In this document: positions 53,746 through 63,646 of the stretch, piece by piece | How the letters are laid out: each line of letters opens with the position of its first letter | How positions within the stretch are numbered: the first letter of the stretch is position 1 | Assembly: GCF_007860095.1 (NCBI RefSeq) | Contig: NZ_SJPT01000005.1 | Coordinates: forward strand, 496,001-560,000 | Length of the DNA stretch: 64,000 nucleotides | Reading direction: 5' to 3' | Source of the DNA: Novipirellula galeiformis | Lineage (GTDB): Bacteria; Planctomycetota; Planctomycetia; Pirellulales; Pirellulaceae | Notes under the pieces: model-generated | What the model was told of the DNA's origin: nothing | Databases searched by the model: none | The model's input: only the letters and a program-made list of their open reading frames with translations | Made by a program: the position numbers and the translations under genes

Positions 53746-54648
53746 ATGGCTTCGATTCTGCTCTGCGAAGATAGTCCGACTCATACGCTCCTGATGCAAA
53801 CGCTGCTCGAAGAAGACGCCCATCAAGTGCATTGCGTCGAAGATGGGCGGCAAGCGATCGATTGGCTTGCAGACCAACTCCCCGAGCTTGTCGTCACCGA
53901 TTTGCGGATGCCCAACATGAACGGGGTGGAGTTGGTTCGCACGCTGATCTCCGATTACCCCCAGATTCCTGCCGTGGTGGTGACCGCGCGAGGCTCGGAG
54001 GATTTGGCGGTAGATGCGCTTGCCTTGGGGGCGGTGAATTTTGTCCCCAAAAATTCGCTCAATGTTTTGCTCAACCTCGTGGTGCGACAAGCGGTTGCCT
54101 TTTCCGGAAGCGATCGCTTTTCACAGTCCTTTGCAGGACAACTACATTCACCGGAGTTCTATTTCAAACTCAGCAATTCGATTGAGTCGATCAATCCGGT
54201 GACTCAAATTGTAATTCAAGCGTTGGCGGCATCGGGTAAATTGAACATGACCGAGCGGATCCGCATCGGATTTGCGGTTGCAAGCGCGTTGTTCAATGCA
54301 ATGTGTTATGGCAATTTAGAACTTAGCGACGAAGATCCGATGATCGGCAAAGCGATTGCGGGCGACTCGGCGAGTCAAGACGAATTGCTAAGCTTGGCAA
54401 AGTCCGATGCGTTTCGCAAACGGAGCGTTCACTTGAAAGTGTCGGGGGGCGAAAAGGACACGCGAATTTCGGTTTCACATGATGGCCAAGGACGTTTGGC
54501 GCGTTTCAGTCCTGCCCCGGGAACCCCTGAATCGTTCGAGTTTGAGCAATGTCGCGGGATGATGTTGGTCACCAGCTTCATGGACGAGGTGATATTCAAC
54601 TCCGGCTTCAGCGAAGTCGTGATGGTGAAGTATCACGACAAAAAATAG
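53746..54648 (+). CDS. Response regulator with RsbW-like ATPase-fold output domain
   Basis: The 300-residue protein has a receiver domain (residues 1-120) with acidic pocket LLCEDSP and phospho-acceptor Asp52 (VVTDLRMPNMNG). Its C-terminal part resembles the HATPase fold of RsbW/SpoIIAB anti-sigma kinases, with an N-box-like SALFNAMCYGNLE, a G1-like ISVSHDGQG and a final RGMMLVTSFMDEVIFNSGF. That domain looks intact in order but lacks some canonical residues. Such proteins control sigma factors by partner switching. No kinase or partner gene is adjacent. ATG 53746 is preferred to an upstream start at 53698. Confidence 0.85.
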   Translation: MASILLCEDSPTHTLLMQTLLEEDAHQVHCVEDGRQAIDWLADQLPELVVTDLRMPNMNGVELVRTLISDYPQIPAVVVTARGSEDLAVDALALGAVNFVPKNSLNVLLNLVVRQAVAFSGSDRFSQSFAGQLHSPEFYFKLSNSIESINPVTQIVIQALAASGKLNMTERIRIGFAVASALFNAMCYGNLELSDEDPMIGKAIAGDSASQDELLSLAKSDAFRKRSVHLKVSGGEKDTRISVSHDGQGRLARFSPAPGTPESFEFEQCRGMMLVTSFMDEVIFNSGFSEVVMVKYHDKK

Positions 54649-54673
54649 ACACGCTCAAACCGTCATGACGCCC

Positions 54674-55843
54674 TCACGCGGACCATCCCGTTTGAGGGTC
54701 ACTGTGGACGAGCGGGGCCTGCTCTTCGCCGAGGCTCTTGATCCGCTTGCTCACTTTGTCAACCGCCGCTTCATCGGTCAACACTTCCAACGAGACGCGG
54801 AACGATGCCGTATCGGCTGGCTCGATCGTCACCACTCGGCCCTGCTCGGTTTCAAACGAGCGTGTGTTCGGAAAGTTCGTTGCCGGTTCCATGCCGACAA
54901 CGTAGCCATCGGTTTTCGCTCCGGTGTTCTTCCAGAAGATAAAATGAGGAAGCTTGGCGACATTGAAGGTGACCGCCAATCCGCGATTCTTTTCCGCCGA
55001 TCGCAGCATCGTGGTGGTTTCGCTAGAGTCGTCGCCGAGCAGGGATGCAAAGTAGACTCGCTCTTGATAGCCCGACTCCGCTTCACCACATTGATTCCAT
55101 TGATCCATTTCGCTTGCCGACAAAGCGTCTCTGGGAGCCAACACTTCACAGGCGGCTTCGACCACGGCGCCTGGCTTCAGCACCGGGGAACCGACATTGA
55201 TGTGGTAGAGCAGTTGCATCGTTGCGGGGGTCGATAACTCATTGGTGACATCATCGAGCAAGTCCACGCGGTAGGTTCCGGCATGCACGCGCAGCCGGCT
55301 TTTGAGTCGTAGGCGTTTGAAGAACAAACGCGACTCAATGATCTCGCCGATCAATTCGAGTCGGCCCGATGCCTCGTCGTACTCAATCGACAACGAGTCG
55401 GCGGCCAGGTTTCCGATCCGTCCGTGCAAGGGGTACTTCAATTTGCCCGACTCGTCGAATTCAGGAGCTCCGTTGCTTTCGAGTCCACAGCGGACGACCA
55501 ATTCATCGAAGCCTTCGAGCCAGCCCAATCCGCTGGGGTCAAACAGGGGCACCTGCGATGGGTGGACGGGGCCGGAAACGGGGGAATCCCAGCCAAAACG
55601 GATCCCCTCCGCCTCGATTTTCCAGATCGACATACCACGCGTGGGAAGCACGAGCACGCGCATCACGCCCGTATCGATTTCCACCACTTCGACATTATCT
55701 GACGCGCCGCCGACAAATCGGCCGTGCCTCGTTTTAATTTCGCCGGATCGCGTTTCCACGTTCATGGTGAGCGGCGATTCGCTGTCCCAGTCAATTTGTT
55801 GTTCGCGACGGTCCCAATTTCGGAGTGCGACAATGTCGGCCAT
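54674..55843 (-). CDS. DUF4432 family protein, aldose-epimerase-like
   Basis: The 389-residue protein matches the DUF4432 pattern, a galactose-mutarotase-like beta-sandwich. Signature stretches are RVLVLPTRGMSIWKIEAEG, LGWLEGFDELVVRCGLESNG and YPLHGRIGNLAADS. A C-terminal PATNFPNTRSFETEQGRVV ends the sandwich. Such proteins likely process or isomerise sugars, but activity is uncertain. It is divergent from the cluster at 56112-60039, with which it may share a regulatory region. Confidence 0.85.
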   Translation of the reverse strand: MADIVALRNWDRREQQIDWDSESPLTMNVETRSGEIKTRHGRFVGGASDNVEVVEIDTGVMRVLVLPTRGMSIWKIEAEGIRFGWDSPVSGPVHPSQVPLFDPSGLGWLEGFDELVVRCGLESNGAPEFDESGKLKYPLHGRIGNLAADSLSIEYDEASGRLELIGEIIESRLFFKRLRLKSRLRVHAGTYRVDLLDDVTNELSTPATMQLLYHINVGSPVLKPGAVVEAACEVLAPRDALSASEMDQWNQCGEAESGYQERVYFASLLGDDSSETTTMLRSAEKNRGLAVTFNVAKLPHFIFWKNTGAKTDGYVVGMEPATNFPNTRSFETEQGRVVTIEPADTASFRVSLEVLTDEAAVDKVSKRIKSLGEEQAPLVHSDPQTGWSA

Positions 55844-55950
55844 GGCGTTGAATCTTTTAAAGCGCGAGCGGTGAAGCGTTAAAGGAGCGATAGAAAGGAC
55901 TAAGATCGTCTATTTTGAAGGTCTCGTCGGTGGCGTTCTTGCCCCTTGAC

Positions 55951-55978
55951 GAGGAACCAAATAAAACATGTTTTCCTC
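55951..55978. promoter_or_regulatory. Nested palindrome in divergent region
   Basis: AAAACATGTTTT (55963-55974) is a perfect 12-bp palindrome nested in GAGGAA/TTCCTC arms (55951-55956, 55973-55978). It lies 134 nt before the 56112 ATG, in the divergent space shared with the DUF4432 gene, and may be an operator. Confidence 0.4.
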
Positions 55979-56111
55979 AAGAGCCGATTTAGGGCGGTAA
56001 TATTCGCCCACGCAGCGTTTTCTTCTGCACTTAACCTGCATCGACGACCGAAGAACACGTTTCCCGTCTGAACATACTCTTTCTTTAAAAGATTCAAAGG
56101 TACGACGATCG

Positions 56112-57362
56112 ATGAGTAACGCGAAGTTGGACGATGGCTTGGTCCAAGACGACTCTGTCGCGAGCATTCTGGACTCGGCCATGGACGCAGCAGGCGGGTT
56201 ATTGCGACTCACCCCCACCTGGGTTCCGCGATCGTTCCTACACCCCGGACGTCGGATTAAGTTGCATCCCGGGGACTATTATCGATTTGGAGCCGATCGG
56301 GGAGGGATCGACGAGCGTTGGTTCGGCAGCACCACCGAAGCGGCCAACGAGGGTCGGGTTTGGCACGAAGGGCTGAGTTTTGTGTTGTTCGAAGGCAAAA
56401 AATTCTTGCTTCGTGATGCGGTCGCCGAACGCGGTAACGACCTTGTCGGCGAATCGATCTTTTCAAAATACGATCGTTGGCCGGTCTATTCAAAATTCTT
56501 TGACAACATGGGCCCCATTCCCCATCACATGCATCAAAGTTTCGAAGATGCAAAATTGGTGGGCCAAGAAGGAAAGCCAGAAAGCTACTACTTCCCACCC
56601 CAACTCAACAACGTCGACAATAACTTTGCCTACACGTTCATGGGACTCGAGCCCGGAACCGAAAAGGAAGACGTTCGTCGCTGTTTGGAAAACTGGAACG
56701 CTGGCGACAATGGAATGCTCGACCTCAGCCGCGCCTATCGGTTGAAGCGAGGAACCGGATGGTTGATTCCGCCGGGCGTATTGCACGCTCCGGGATCGCT
56801 GTGCACCTACGAACCGCAATGGGGCAGCGACGTGTTTGGGATGTACCAATCGATCGTCGAAGGCCGCTATGTGCCTTGGTCGTTGCTGGTCAAAGATATG
56901 CCCGAGGAAAAGCATCAAGACCTCGACTTCATCGTCGGCCAATTGGACTGGGACAAGAATGTCGATACCCACTTCAAAAACAGCAACTATCTCGAACCGG
57001 TTCGCGATGAAGCACGCAGCGGTGATGGATTTGAAGACCTTTGGATCGTCTACGGCACCGTCGACGGTGAACAACTTTTCAGTGCCAAAGAACTCACCAT
57101 CCAACCCGGTGCGAAGTGCACGCTGCAGGACCCCGGAGCGAGTAGCTGGATTACGGTTCAAGGGCGCGGCCGCATGGGAGCCCTCGATTTGCAAACGCCA
57201 GCAATGATTCGCTTTGGCGAAAACACCTCAGACGAAGTTTATATTTCGCATATCGCCGCAACGGCCGGTGTCGAGATCGAAAACCTAGGCACCGAACCGC
57301 TGGTCGGGTTAAGGTACTTTGGTCCGAACACCCACAAGAATTTGCCAAAAGCCGGCAGCTAA
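56112..57362 (+). CDS. Cupin-domain protein, phosphomannose-isomerase-like
   Basis: The 416-residue protein has a cupin metal-site pattern resembling class I mannose-6-phosphate isomerase. It carries PIPHHMHQSFEDAKLVG (about residue 137) with two His and a Glu, and later WLIPPGVLHAPGSL with a further His. No signal peptide is present, so it is cytoplasmic. It leads a same-strand cluster of a TIM-barrel isomerase and an oxidoreductase, suggesting sugar interconversion. The first 30 residues are unlike the cupin core and are not assigned. Substrate and metal are unknown. Confidence 0.82.
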   Translation: MSNAKLDDGLVQDDSVASILDSAMDAAGGLLRLTPTWVPRSFLHPGRRIKLHPGDYYRFGADRGGIDERWFGSTTEAANEGRVWHEGLSFVLFEGKKFLLRDAVAERGNDLVGESIFSKYDRWPVYSKFFDNMGPIPHHMHQSFEDAKLVGQEGKPESYYFPPQLNNVDNNFAYTFMGLEPGTEKEDVRRCLENWNAGDNGMLDLSRAYRLKRGTGWLIPPGVLHAPGSLCTYEPQWGSDVFGMYQSIVEGRYVPWSLLVKDMPEEKHQDLDFIVGQLDWDKNVDTHFKNSNYLEPVRDEARSGDGFEDLWIVYGTVDGEQLFSAKELTIQPGAKCTLQDPGASSWITVQGRGRMGALDLQTPAMIRFGENTSDEVYISHIAATAGVEIENLGTEPLVGLRYFGPNTHKNLPKAGS

Positions 57363-57404
57363 GGATCGAGTGTCATTCTCACTGTCGAATTCACAGTCCG
57401 AGCT

Positions 57405-57445
57405 GCGGGCCTTTTTGCTGCGGGCCTAATTGCAGCGGGCCCGTT
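57405..57445. repeat. Three degenerate TTGC-GCGGGCC units
   Basis: CTGCGGGCC, TTGCTGCGGGCC and TTGCAGCGGGCC recur at about 17-nt spacing after the cupin stop. The unit resembles the GTTGTAGCGGGC core of the 19-bp array at 39270-39383, suggesting a common repeat type. Confidence 0.55.
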
Positions 57446-57526
57446 GCTGTGGCCGATCTCCGGTGCGGTGCACTTCGCTACCGCTCGATGCGCCCCCTCA
57501 AAATCCCTTCTTAGGAAATCAAATCG

Positions 57527-58552
57527 ATGAAACTTCACAATGCGATGTGGCCAGGGCTTGTTGGCAAAGGTACCGACGAGGGGCAAGAGCCACCGATCAG
57601 TCTGGAACAGATGCTCGACCTGACCGCCGCCGCAGAAGTGAATGGACAAAAGTTCGATGGCATCGACTACTTTCTGTTTCTGCCGCACACCAATCCCGAA
57701 GCGAGCGATGACGAGATCCGCAGGATCGCCGATCTGATTGCCGGCAAAGGGCTGGCCGTTGGTTCGTTGGTCGCGCCGATTTGGCCTGGCACGATCGGAG
57801 ATTCGGCGATGGGGGATGCCGCCCAACAAGCGAAGTTCCTTTCCGCGGTGAAAATGGCATGTCGGATCGCGGGCATCTTCAACGAGCATGGCGTTCGCCA
57901 ATACGGCGTGATTCGTATCGACAGCGCCGAATTTGGGGTCGAGAAGTGGCGTGAGGATCCTCAGGCAAACACTCAAAAGATCGCTGGCACCTTCAAAGAG
58001 GCGGCGAAGATCGCGGCCGATCACGGCGAACGTCTCGCCGCGGAAGGCGAAATTTGCTGGGCCGGAATGCACAGCTGGAAAGACATGCTCGATCTGCTCG
58101 AAGCGGTCGGGATGCCCGAAACGCTCGGCTTTCAAGCCGACTTGGCCCACACCTATCTGTACTTGATGGGTTACAACGCCCCGGAGCATGCACTGTTGCA
58201 CGAGGGCTACAGCGACGATGAGTTCGATGCCGCGTATACGACGATGACCGACAAGCTTCGGCCTTGGACGATCGACTTTCACGTCGCCCAGAATGACGGC
58301 AATGTTCACGGCGCCGGGTCGCACGACAAAACCGGAAAGCATTGCCCGGCGGATGATCCCAACGGTAAACTGGATATCGTCAAGTGTTCGGGGTATTGGC
58401 TCAAAGACGCCGAAGCGCGCGGCATCAAGCACATTTGCTGGGATGGATGCATGTTCCCCAACGCCACGCTGGAGGACCCAAACACCTGGAACACAATTCT
58501 TGACACCATGATTAAGGTGCGAGACACCCATTGCAAAACGCAATCGGCTTAA
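57527..58552 (+). CDS. Sugar phosphate isomerase/epimerase, TIM barrel
   Basis: The 341-residue protein has the AP-endonuclease-2-like TIM barrel ([33 protein letters not shown]), with [20 protein letters not shown] placing a conserved Glu at the metal-binding site. The second metal-binding motif is around [23 protein letters not shown]-like site precedes ATG 57527. It lies between the cupin and the oxidoreductase on the same strand, so these probably act on one sugar. It may be a 3-keto-sugar or inosose-type isomerase, but that is inference. Confidence 0.85.
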   Translation: MKLHNAMWPGLVGKGTDEGQEPPISLEQMLDLTAAAEVNGQKFDGIDYFLFLPHTNPEASDDEIRRIADLIAGKGLAVGSLVAPIWPGTIGDSAMGDAAQQAKFLSAVKMACRIAGIFNEHGVRQYGVIRIDSAEFGVEKWREDPQANTQKIAGTFKEAAKIAADHGERLAAEGEICWAGMHSWKDMLDLLEAVGMPETLGFQADLAHTYLYLMGYNAPEHALLHEGYSDDEFDAAYTTMTDKLRPWTIDFHVAQNDGNVHGAGSHDKTGKHCPADDPNGKLDIVKCSGYWLKDAEARGIKHICWDGCMFPNATLEDPNTWNTILDTMIKVRDTHCKTQSA

Positions 58553-58648
58553 ACATCTCACCGCTTCGCTCGGCCGACGCCACAGGTCATCCGCAACAGG
58601 CTCACTTTAACGGGCCTTACTTAACGATACGCAAAGGAAACGCACACG

Positions 58649-59779
58649 ATGAAGCCGCTTAACATTGGCATGGTTGGATATGGGTTCATGGGACGAACTC
58701 ACTCGAACGGATACTCGCAAGCCAACCACTTTTTCCCATGTGAGTACAAGCCGGTTTTGAAAGCCGTCTGTGCTCGCAACAAGGACAAGGCGCAAGCGTT
58801 CGCAGACACTTGGGGTTACGAATCGGTAGAGACCGATTGGCGTGAGCTGCTCAAGCGTGATGACATTGATGCAATCGATGTCTGCACCCCTAACAACTTG
58901 CACAAAGAGATTTCGATCGCGGCGGCCGAGGCCGGCAAAATGGTGCTTTGCGAAAAACCACTCGCGATGAACCAAACCGATGGCGAAGCGATGTGCCAAG
59001 CGGTCGAAAAGGCCGGCGTCAAGAACATGGTTTGGTACAACTATCGCCGTGTTCCCGCCGTCACGCTCGCCAAGCAATTGATCGATGAAGGTCGCTTGGG
59101 CCAAATTTTTCATTACCGTGCAAACTTCTTGCAAGATTGGACGATCAACGCCGACGTGCCTCAGGGTGGCGCAGCGACATGGCGGCTTGATGCCGAAGCG
59201 GCCGGTAGCGGCGTGACCGGCGATTTGCTCGCCCACTGTATCGATACCGCCCTGTGGCTGAACGGCCAAATCAAGGATGTCTCGGCCATGACCGAAACGT
59301 TTGTCAAAGAGCGGATGCACTCCGAAACCGGCAAGAAAGAACCGGTCAAAATCGATGATGCCTGCAGCTTCCTGTGCCATTTCGATAACGGATCCCTCGG
59401 ATTGTTCGAGTCGACCCGCTATGCACGCGGCCACAAGGCCCTTTACACGTTTGAAATCAACGGCGAAAACGCCTCGATTCGTTGGGATCTTCACGATCTA
59501 CATCGGCTCGAGTACTTCGATCACAACGATGACTCGATCGTCCGCGGTTGGCGCAGTGTGCATGTCAGCGACGGCGATCAACCCTACATGGGCAATTGGT
59601 GGGTGCCGGGATTGAACATCGGCTACGAACACACCTTCATTCATCAAGTGGCAGATTTCCTCAAGTCGCTTGAAACAGGCGAACAAATGCACCCGAGCTT
59701 CCGTGATGCCTTGGAAACTCAAAAGGTCTGCGATGCGGTCTTGGATAGTGCGGCTCAACGCGTTTGGAAGGAAGTTTAA
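58649..59779 (+). CDS. Gfo/Idh/MocA family oxidoreductase
   Basis: The 376-residue cytoplasmic NAD(P)-dependent enzyme has the Rossmann motif [16 protein letters not shown] at the N-terminus, [12 protein letters not shown] and the family signature [16 protein letters not shown]. The C-terminal GFO domain contains [20 protein letters not shown]. It has no Tat signal, unlike the 24793 enzyme. It follows the sugar isomerase by 96 nt and its stop overlaps the 59779 ATG (TAATG), so the two are coupled. Substrate is unknown. Confidence 0.92.
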   Translation: MKPLNIGMVGYGFMGRTHSNGYSQANHFFPCEYKPVLKAVCARNKDKAQAFADTWGYESVETDWRELLKRDDIDAIDVCTPNNLHKEISIAAAEAGKMVLCEKPLAMNQTDGEAMCQAVEKAGVKNMVWYNYRRVPAVTLAKQLIDEGRLGQIFHYRANFLQDWTINADVPQGGAATWRLDAEAAGSGVTGDLLAHCIDTALWLNGQIKDVSAMTETFVKERMHSETGKKEPVKIDDACSFLCHFDNGSLGLFESTRYARGHKALYTFEINGENASIRWDLHDLHRLEYFDHNDDSIVRGWRSVHVSDGDQPYMGNWWVPGLNIGYEHTFIHQVADFLKSLETGEQMHPSFRDALETQKVCDAVLDSAAQRVWKEV

Positions 59780-60039
59780 TGACTCGCGACGATTTACTTG
59801 CGGCACTGCAAATTGTTCATCAAGAATTGGAGCAAGCCAATGATCTTGATGATGCCGATGTCAGCCGTTTGCGGCAAACGATGTCGGAGATTCAAGAGGT
59901 GCTCGATAAGAGCGGAGAGGAAACGGGTTCGTTTAGTGACCAAATCAACGAATCGGCTCGCCGGTTCGAAGAATCGCATCCGGTACTGACCAACACGCTC
60001 GGCCGGATCGCCGACATGCTTCAGCAAATGGGGATCTAG
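59779..60039 (+). CDS. DUF4404-type small helical protein
   Basis: The 86-residue protein is all-helical and acidic, with LQIVHQELEQANDLDDADVS and ESHPVLTNTLGRIADMLQQ, the pattern of DUF4404 proteins. Its ATG overlaps the oxidoreductase stop in TAATG, so it is translated from the same message. The family has no known function; coupling to a sugar gene suggests it is carried along or regulates the pathway. An in-frame ATG at 59764 would lie inside the upstream gene. Confidence 0.85.
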   Translation: MTRDDLLAALQIVHQELEQANDLDDADVSRLRQTMSEIQEVLDKSGEETGSFSDQINESARRFEESHPVLTNTLGRIADMLQQMGI

Positions 60040-60186
60040 GAGGCCCAGGATGCTGCACAATGCGGCTCCACAACTCCTTGGATTCAGCACGACCACGGCG
60101 TTTTGCGAAACGCCGAATCGAGCGCGGGAATCAGATTAAAGGTAGGGTTCCGGTAGAGCGAAATCGAACCTATTTCAAGGCAGTCC

Positions 60187-61083
60187 ATGCGATCGAACAC
60201 TCCTTCCCCCCTTTCGCAACCGACAACGCAGCGCCCCAGCGCAACGCAACATGCGAATGAACACGGCGCACGGGAATTCGATGTCCGACAAGTGCGCGGA
60301 GCAGCGGGGGAGGTTGTCTCGGACCTGATTGCCATTGAAGAGCCGCTGGAGATCCGAATTGTGATCGATGTGGACGGCAAAAAGAAAGATCGTTCGATCT
60401 CCATTACGATGCGGACACCGGGATCCGATGCGAAGTTAGCGGTCGGCTTTTTGGTCACCGAGGGAATCGTCACAGCGCGTGACGATGTGGTGACGGTTCG
60501 CCCCTGCCGCAGTGGTTCGGTGGTTCGAGTGCGATTGCACGATCGCTTGCCAGTCGATTTACAGCGGCTGCAACGACACTTCTTTACCTCTAGCAGTTGC
60601 GGTGTTTGCGGTAAAGCCTCAATCGAAGCAGTGTCGGTCCAGATTCAATCGCCACTGCAAGCCGCAGTCCCGCAAGTACCAGCTGAATTACTCGGGCGAT
60701 TACCCGAGCGACTGCGCGAGGCTCAGACGCTGTTTGATCAAACCGGAGGGCTGCATGCCAGCGGATTGTTTAATTGCGTGGGCCAGTTGTTAGGAGTTGA
60801 AGAAGACGTCGGCCGCCACAATGCGTTGGATAAACTGATCGGCGGTCAATGGATGAGTGACGCCACCGTGTTTGCCCAGTCAATCTTGGTTGTCAGCGGC
60901 CGAATCAGTTTCGAGTTAGTGCAAAAGGCGCTCGTCGTTGGCATCCCGATCATGGTCGCGGTGGGAGCGCCTTCGAGCTTGGCAATCGAACTGGCTCAAC
61001 GACATGGAATGACGCTCGTCGGATTTACCAAGTCAGATCGATACAACGTCTACCACGATGCCCAACGGATCGCGGCTCGTTAA
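60187..61083 (+). CDS. fdhD: Formate dehydrogenase accessory sulfurtransferase FdhD
   Basis: The 298-residue protein transfers sulfur to the bis-MGD cofactor of molybdenum formate dehydrogenases. The redox motif is SSCGVCGKAS (about residue 138), and VGRHNALDKLIGGQW marks the C-terminal cofactor-binding part. It is followed by a bis-MGD oxidoreductase at 61235, which is its natural client. The N-terminal 25 residues (SPLSQPTTQRPSATQ) are low complexity. The start ATG 60187 lacks a strong ribosome binding site. Confidence 0.95.
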   Translation: MRSNTPSPLSQPTTQRPSATQHANEHGAREFDVRQVRGAAGEVVSDLIAIEEPLEIRIVIDVDGKKKDRSISITMRTPGSDAKLAVGFLVTEGIVTARDDVVTVRPCRSGSVVRVRLHDRLPVDLQRLQRHFFTSSSCGVCGKASIEAVSVQIQSPLQAAVPQVPAELLGRLPERLREAQTLFDQTGGLHASGLFNCVGQLLGVEEDVGRHNALDKLIGGQWMSDATVFAQSILVVSGRISFELVQKALVVGIPIMVAVGAPSSLAIELAQRHGMTLVGFTKSDRYNVYHDAQRIAAR

Positions 61084-61234
61084 TGCCTTCGCACCATTCG
61101 TTTGGGCCATTGAGTTCACTACTCCCCCAATGTGTGAGCGGAGTGGCCCAGCGGGCCCTTTAGGCTCCGTTCAAGGGCGGGGGCGAATGCAGTGAAATTT
61201 GTCCCCAATCAATTTCCTCCACGGGAGCTCCACG

Positions 61235-63592
61235 ATGTCCATCGCAGATCAAACCAACAACGTGGTTGCCACCGCGATCCCGACCAGTCACGGTGAGGTG
61301 TGGTTGTTGCCTGCGAAATCAGACGATGATCTCAAACTCAAACCCGTCAAACAGAAAGCGACGGGGGTCTCGGCCGTTTTAAACAGCTTTCGCTATGCCT
61401 GGGGCGAGGCTGGCGTGGTGCGAGGGACCTTGCCGCTGTTACAGCTGAACCAAAAATTAGGTTTCGATTGTCCCGGCTGTGCTTGGCCTGACTCGGACGC
61501 CAAGCGACCGACATTCGATTTCTGTGAAAACGGTGCCAAAGCCGTTGCCCATGAAGCGGATTCACGTCGACTCACCGCTGAATTCTTTCGCGCGCACAGC
61601 GTTAGTGAACTCTCCACACACACCGATTTCTGGCTCGAACAACAGGGACGTTTGACCCAGCCGATGGTGCTGCGAGAGAACGCGACGCACTACGAACCGA
61701 TCTCGTGGTCCGATGCGTATGCGTTGATCGCCAAGGAATTGAATTCGCTCGAATCTGCCGATCGCGCGGCCTTTTACACCTCGGGCAAAGCGACCAACGA
61801 AGCCGCCTTTTCGTACCAGTTGTTTGCTCGTCAGTTTGGCACGAACAACTTACCCGACTGCTCGAACATGTGCCACGAATCGAGTGGTCGAGCGCTATCG
61901 AAAATGATTGGAATCGGCAAAGGAACCGTGAAGCTTGACGATTTCGAAAAGGCGGAATTGGTCTTCGTTGTCGGACAAAATCCCGGTACAAACCATCCTC
62001 GACAATTAGCGGCGTTGCAACAAGCCAAACGCAATGGAGCCAAAATCATCGCCGTCAACCCGCTGCCCGAAGCTGGCTTGATGGGATTCATGAATCCACA
62101 GGAAGCACTGGGCATGCTGGGGTTCGCCACCGAGCTAACCGATTTGTTTTTGCAAGTCAAAATCAATGGCGACATTCCACTGTTCAAAGGCATTATGAAA
62201 CAAATGCTCGAGTGGGAGGAAGCCGATCCCGGTTCGGTGATCGATTGGGACTTTGTCAATGAGCATGCCGCAGGCTTAGATGATTTGTGTGCGGACCTTC
62301 GCAGTGCCGATTGGGATACTTTGGTGACTCGCAGCGGCGTGACTCGCGAATCGATGCGTCAAGCCGCTGATTGGGTTCGTGCGTCCGAACGAATCATCTT
62401 ATGTTGGTGCTTGGGCGTGACCCAGCATACCAACGGAACCCAGAACGTTTGTGAAATGCTGAACCTGTTGCTGTTGCGTGGCGCGATCGGTAAACCTGGT
62501 GCGGGGCCGTGCTGTGTTCGCGGGCACAGCAACGTTCAAGGCGATCGCACCATGGGCGTCTGGGAACAGCCCAAGGACGCGTTATTAGATCGTTTGCAAG
62601 CGGTATTTGAGTTTGATCCGCCTCGCAAACACGGTTTTGATTCTCAGCGAGCCGCCATCGCGCTGCACCAAGGTGAACTCGATGTTTTTGTCTCCCTCGG
62701 AGGCAACTACTTAATGGCGTTGCCGGATACTCGCTATGCCGCCGAGGGGCTCGCAAGGACACGGCTCAATGTGCGTATCGGCACCAAGCTAAATCGTGCC
62801 GATCTCGTTGCCGGTGGGCAGTCGTTAATATTGCCTTGTTTGGGGCGAAGTGAACAAGACGTTCGACCGGCGAGTGACGGCACTCCGGCAAACAAACAAT
62901 TCACCTCCACCGAAAATTCGATGGGAGTCATTCAATCCTCGCAGGGCAAATTGCCTGCGGCCTCTGCCGAGTTACGCAACGAGGTGGCGATTGTCTGTGA
63001 AATGGCTGCGGCCACGTTGGGCGATCGAGCCAATAACCCCTGGCAAGATTGGGCAAACGATTACGACTTGATTCGTGACGGCATTGCGGCCGTCATCGAT
63101 GGATGTGAGAACTACAACGAAAAAGTTCGCCAGCCTGGCGGTTTTTACTTGCCCAACGCGGCTCGCGAGCGACAGTTCAATACCAGCACCGGAAAAGCAA
63201 ATTTCACCATCAACCCGATCCCTCCGCAAACGATCCAACCGGGCCAGTTTGCGATGACGACGGTGCGCAGCCATGACCAATTCAACACCACAATTTATGG
63301 CAATCACGATCGCTATCGCGGCATTTTGAATGCCCGCCGAGTGGTGATGATGAACGGCGAGGACATGAATGAACGAGGGTTGCGTTCGCGTGACCCCGTT
63401 GCGGTTACCAGCCACCACGACGGAGCAACTCGCACGTTGCAGGACTTCCAAGTCGTCGAGTATCCGATCCCACGCCAATGTGTCGCGATGTACTTTCCCG
63501 AAGCGAATCCACTGATCCCAATGAACGCGACCGATGCATCGAGCAATTGCCCATCGTTCAAACACACCGTCGTGACGATTGAAAAGTGTTGA
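61235..63592 (+). CDS. YdeP/FdhF-type molybdopterin oxidoreductase
   Basis: The 785-residue protein is of the YdeP branch of bis-MGD enzymes. Near the N-terminus CPGCAWPDSDAKRPTF stands in place of the usual four-cysteine Fe-S cluster motif. Cofactor-binding stretches include FYTSGKATNEAAFSYQLFAR, CSNMCHESSGRALSK and VFVVGQNPGTNHPRQLAAL. A late HDRYRGILNARRVVMMN belongs to the C-terminal cofactor-binding domain. ATG 61235 follows GGGAG at suitable spacing, and fdhD sits 151 nt upstream. The family's physiological substrate is uncertain; formate oxidation should not be assumed. Confidence 0.93.
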   Translation: MSIADQTNNVVATAIPTSHGEVWLLPAKSDDDLKLKPVKQKATGVSAVLNSFRYAWGEAGVVRGTLPLLQLNQKLGFDCPGCAWPDSDAKRPTFDFCENGAKAVAHEADSRRLTAEFFRAHSVSELSTHTDFWLEQQGRLTQPMVLRENATHYEPISWSDAYALIAKELNSLESADRAAFYTSGKATNEAAFSYQLFARQFGTNNLPDCSNMCHESSGRALSKMIGIGKGTVKLDDFEKAELVFVVGQNPGTNHPRQLAALQQAKRNGAKIIAVNPLPEAGLMGFMNPQEALGMLGFATELTDLFLQVKINGDIPLFKGIMKQMLEWEEADPGSVIDWDFVNEHAAGLDDLCADLRSADWDTLVTRSGVTRESMRQAADWVRASERIILCWCLGVTQHTNGTQNVCEMLNLLLLRGAIGKPGAGPCCVRGHSNVQGDRTMGVWEQPKDALLDRLQAVFEFDPPRKHGFDSQRAAIALHQGELDVFVSLGGNYLMALPDTRYAAEGLARTRLNVRIGTKLNRADLVAGGQSLILPCLGRSEQDVRPASDGTPANKQFTSTENSMGVIQSSQGKLPAASAELRNEVAIVCEMAAATLGDRANNPWQDWANDYDLIRDGIAAVIDGCENYNEKVRQPGGFYLPNAARERQFNTSTGKANFTINPIPPQTIQPGQFAMTTVRSHDQFNTTIYGNHDRYRGILNARRVVMMNGEDMNERGLRSRDPVAVTSHHDGATRTLQDFQVVEYPIPRQCVAMYFPEANPLIPMNATDASSNCPSFKHTVVTIEKC

Positions 63593-63646
63593 GCAGCTAA
63601 GAGCAGGATTAGCGGAAGTTGATATCGATCGAAGCTATGGGCAAGC

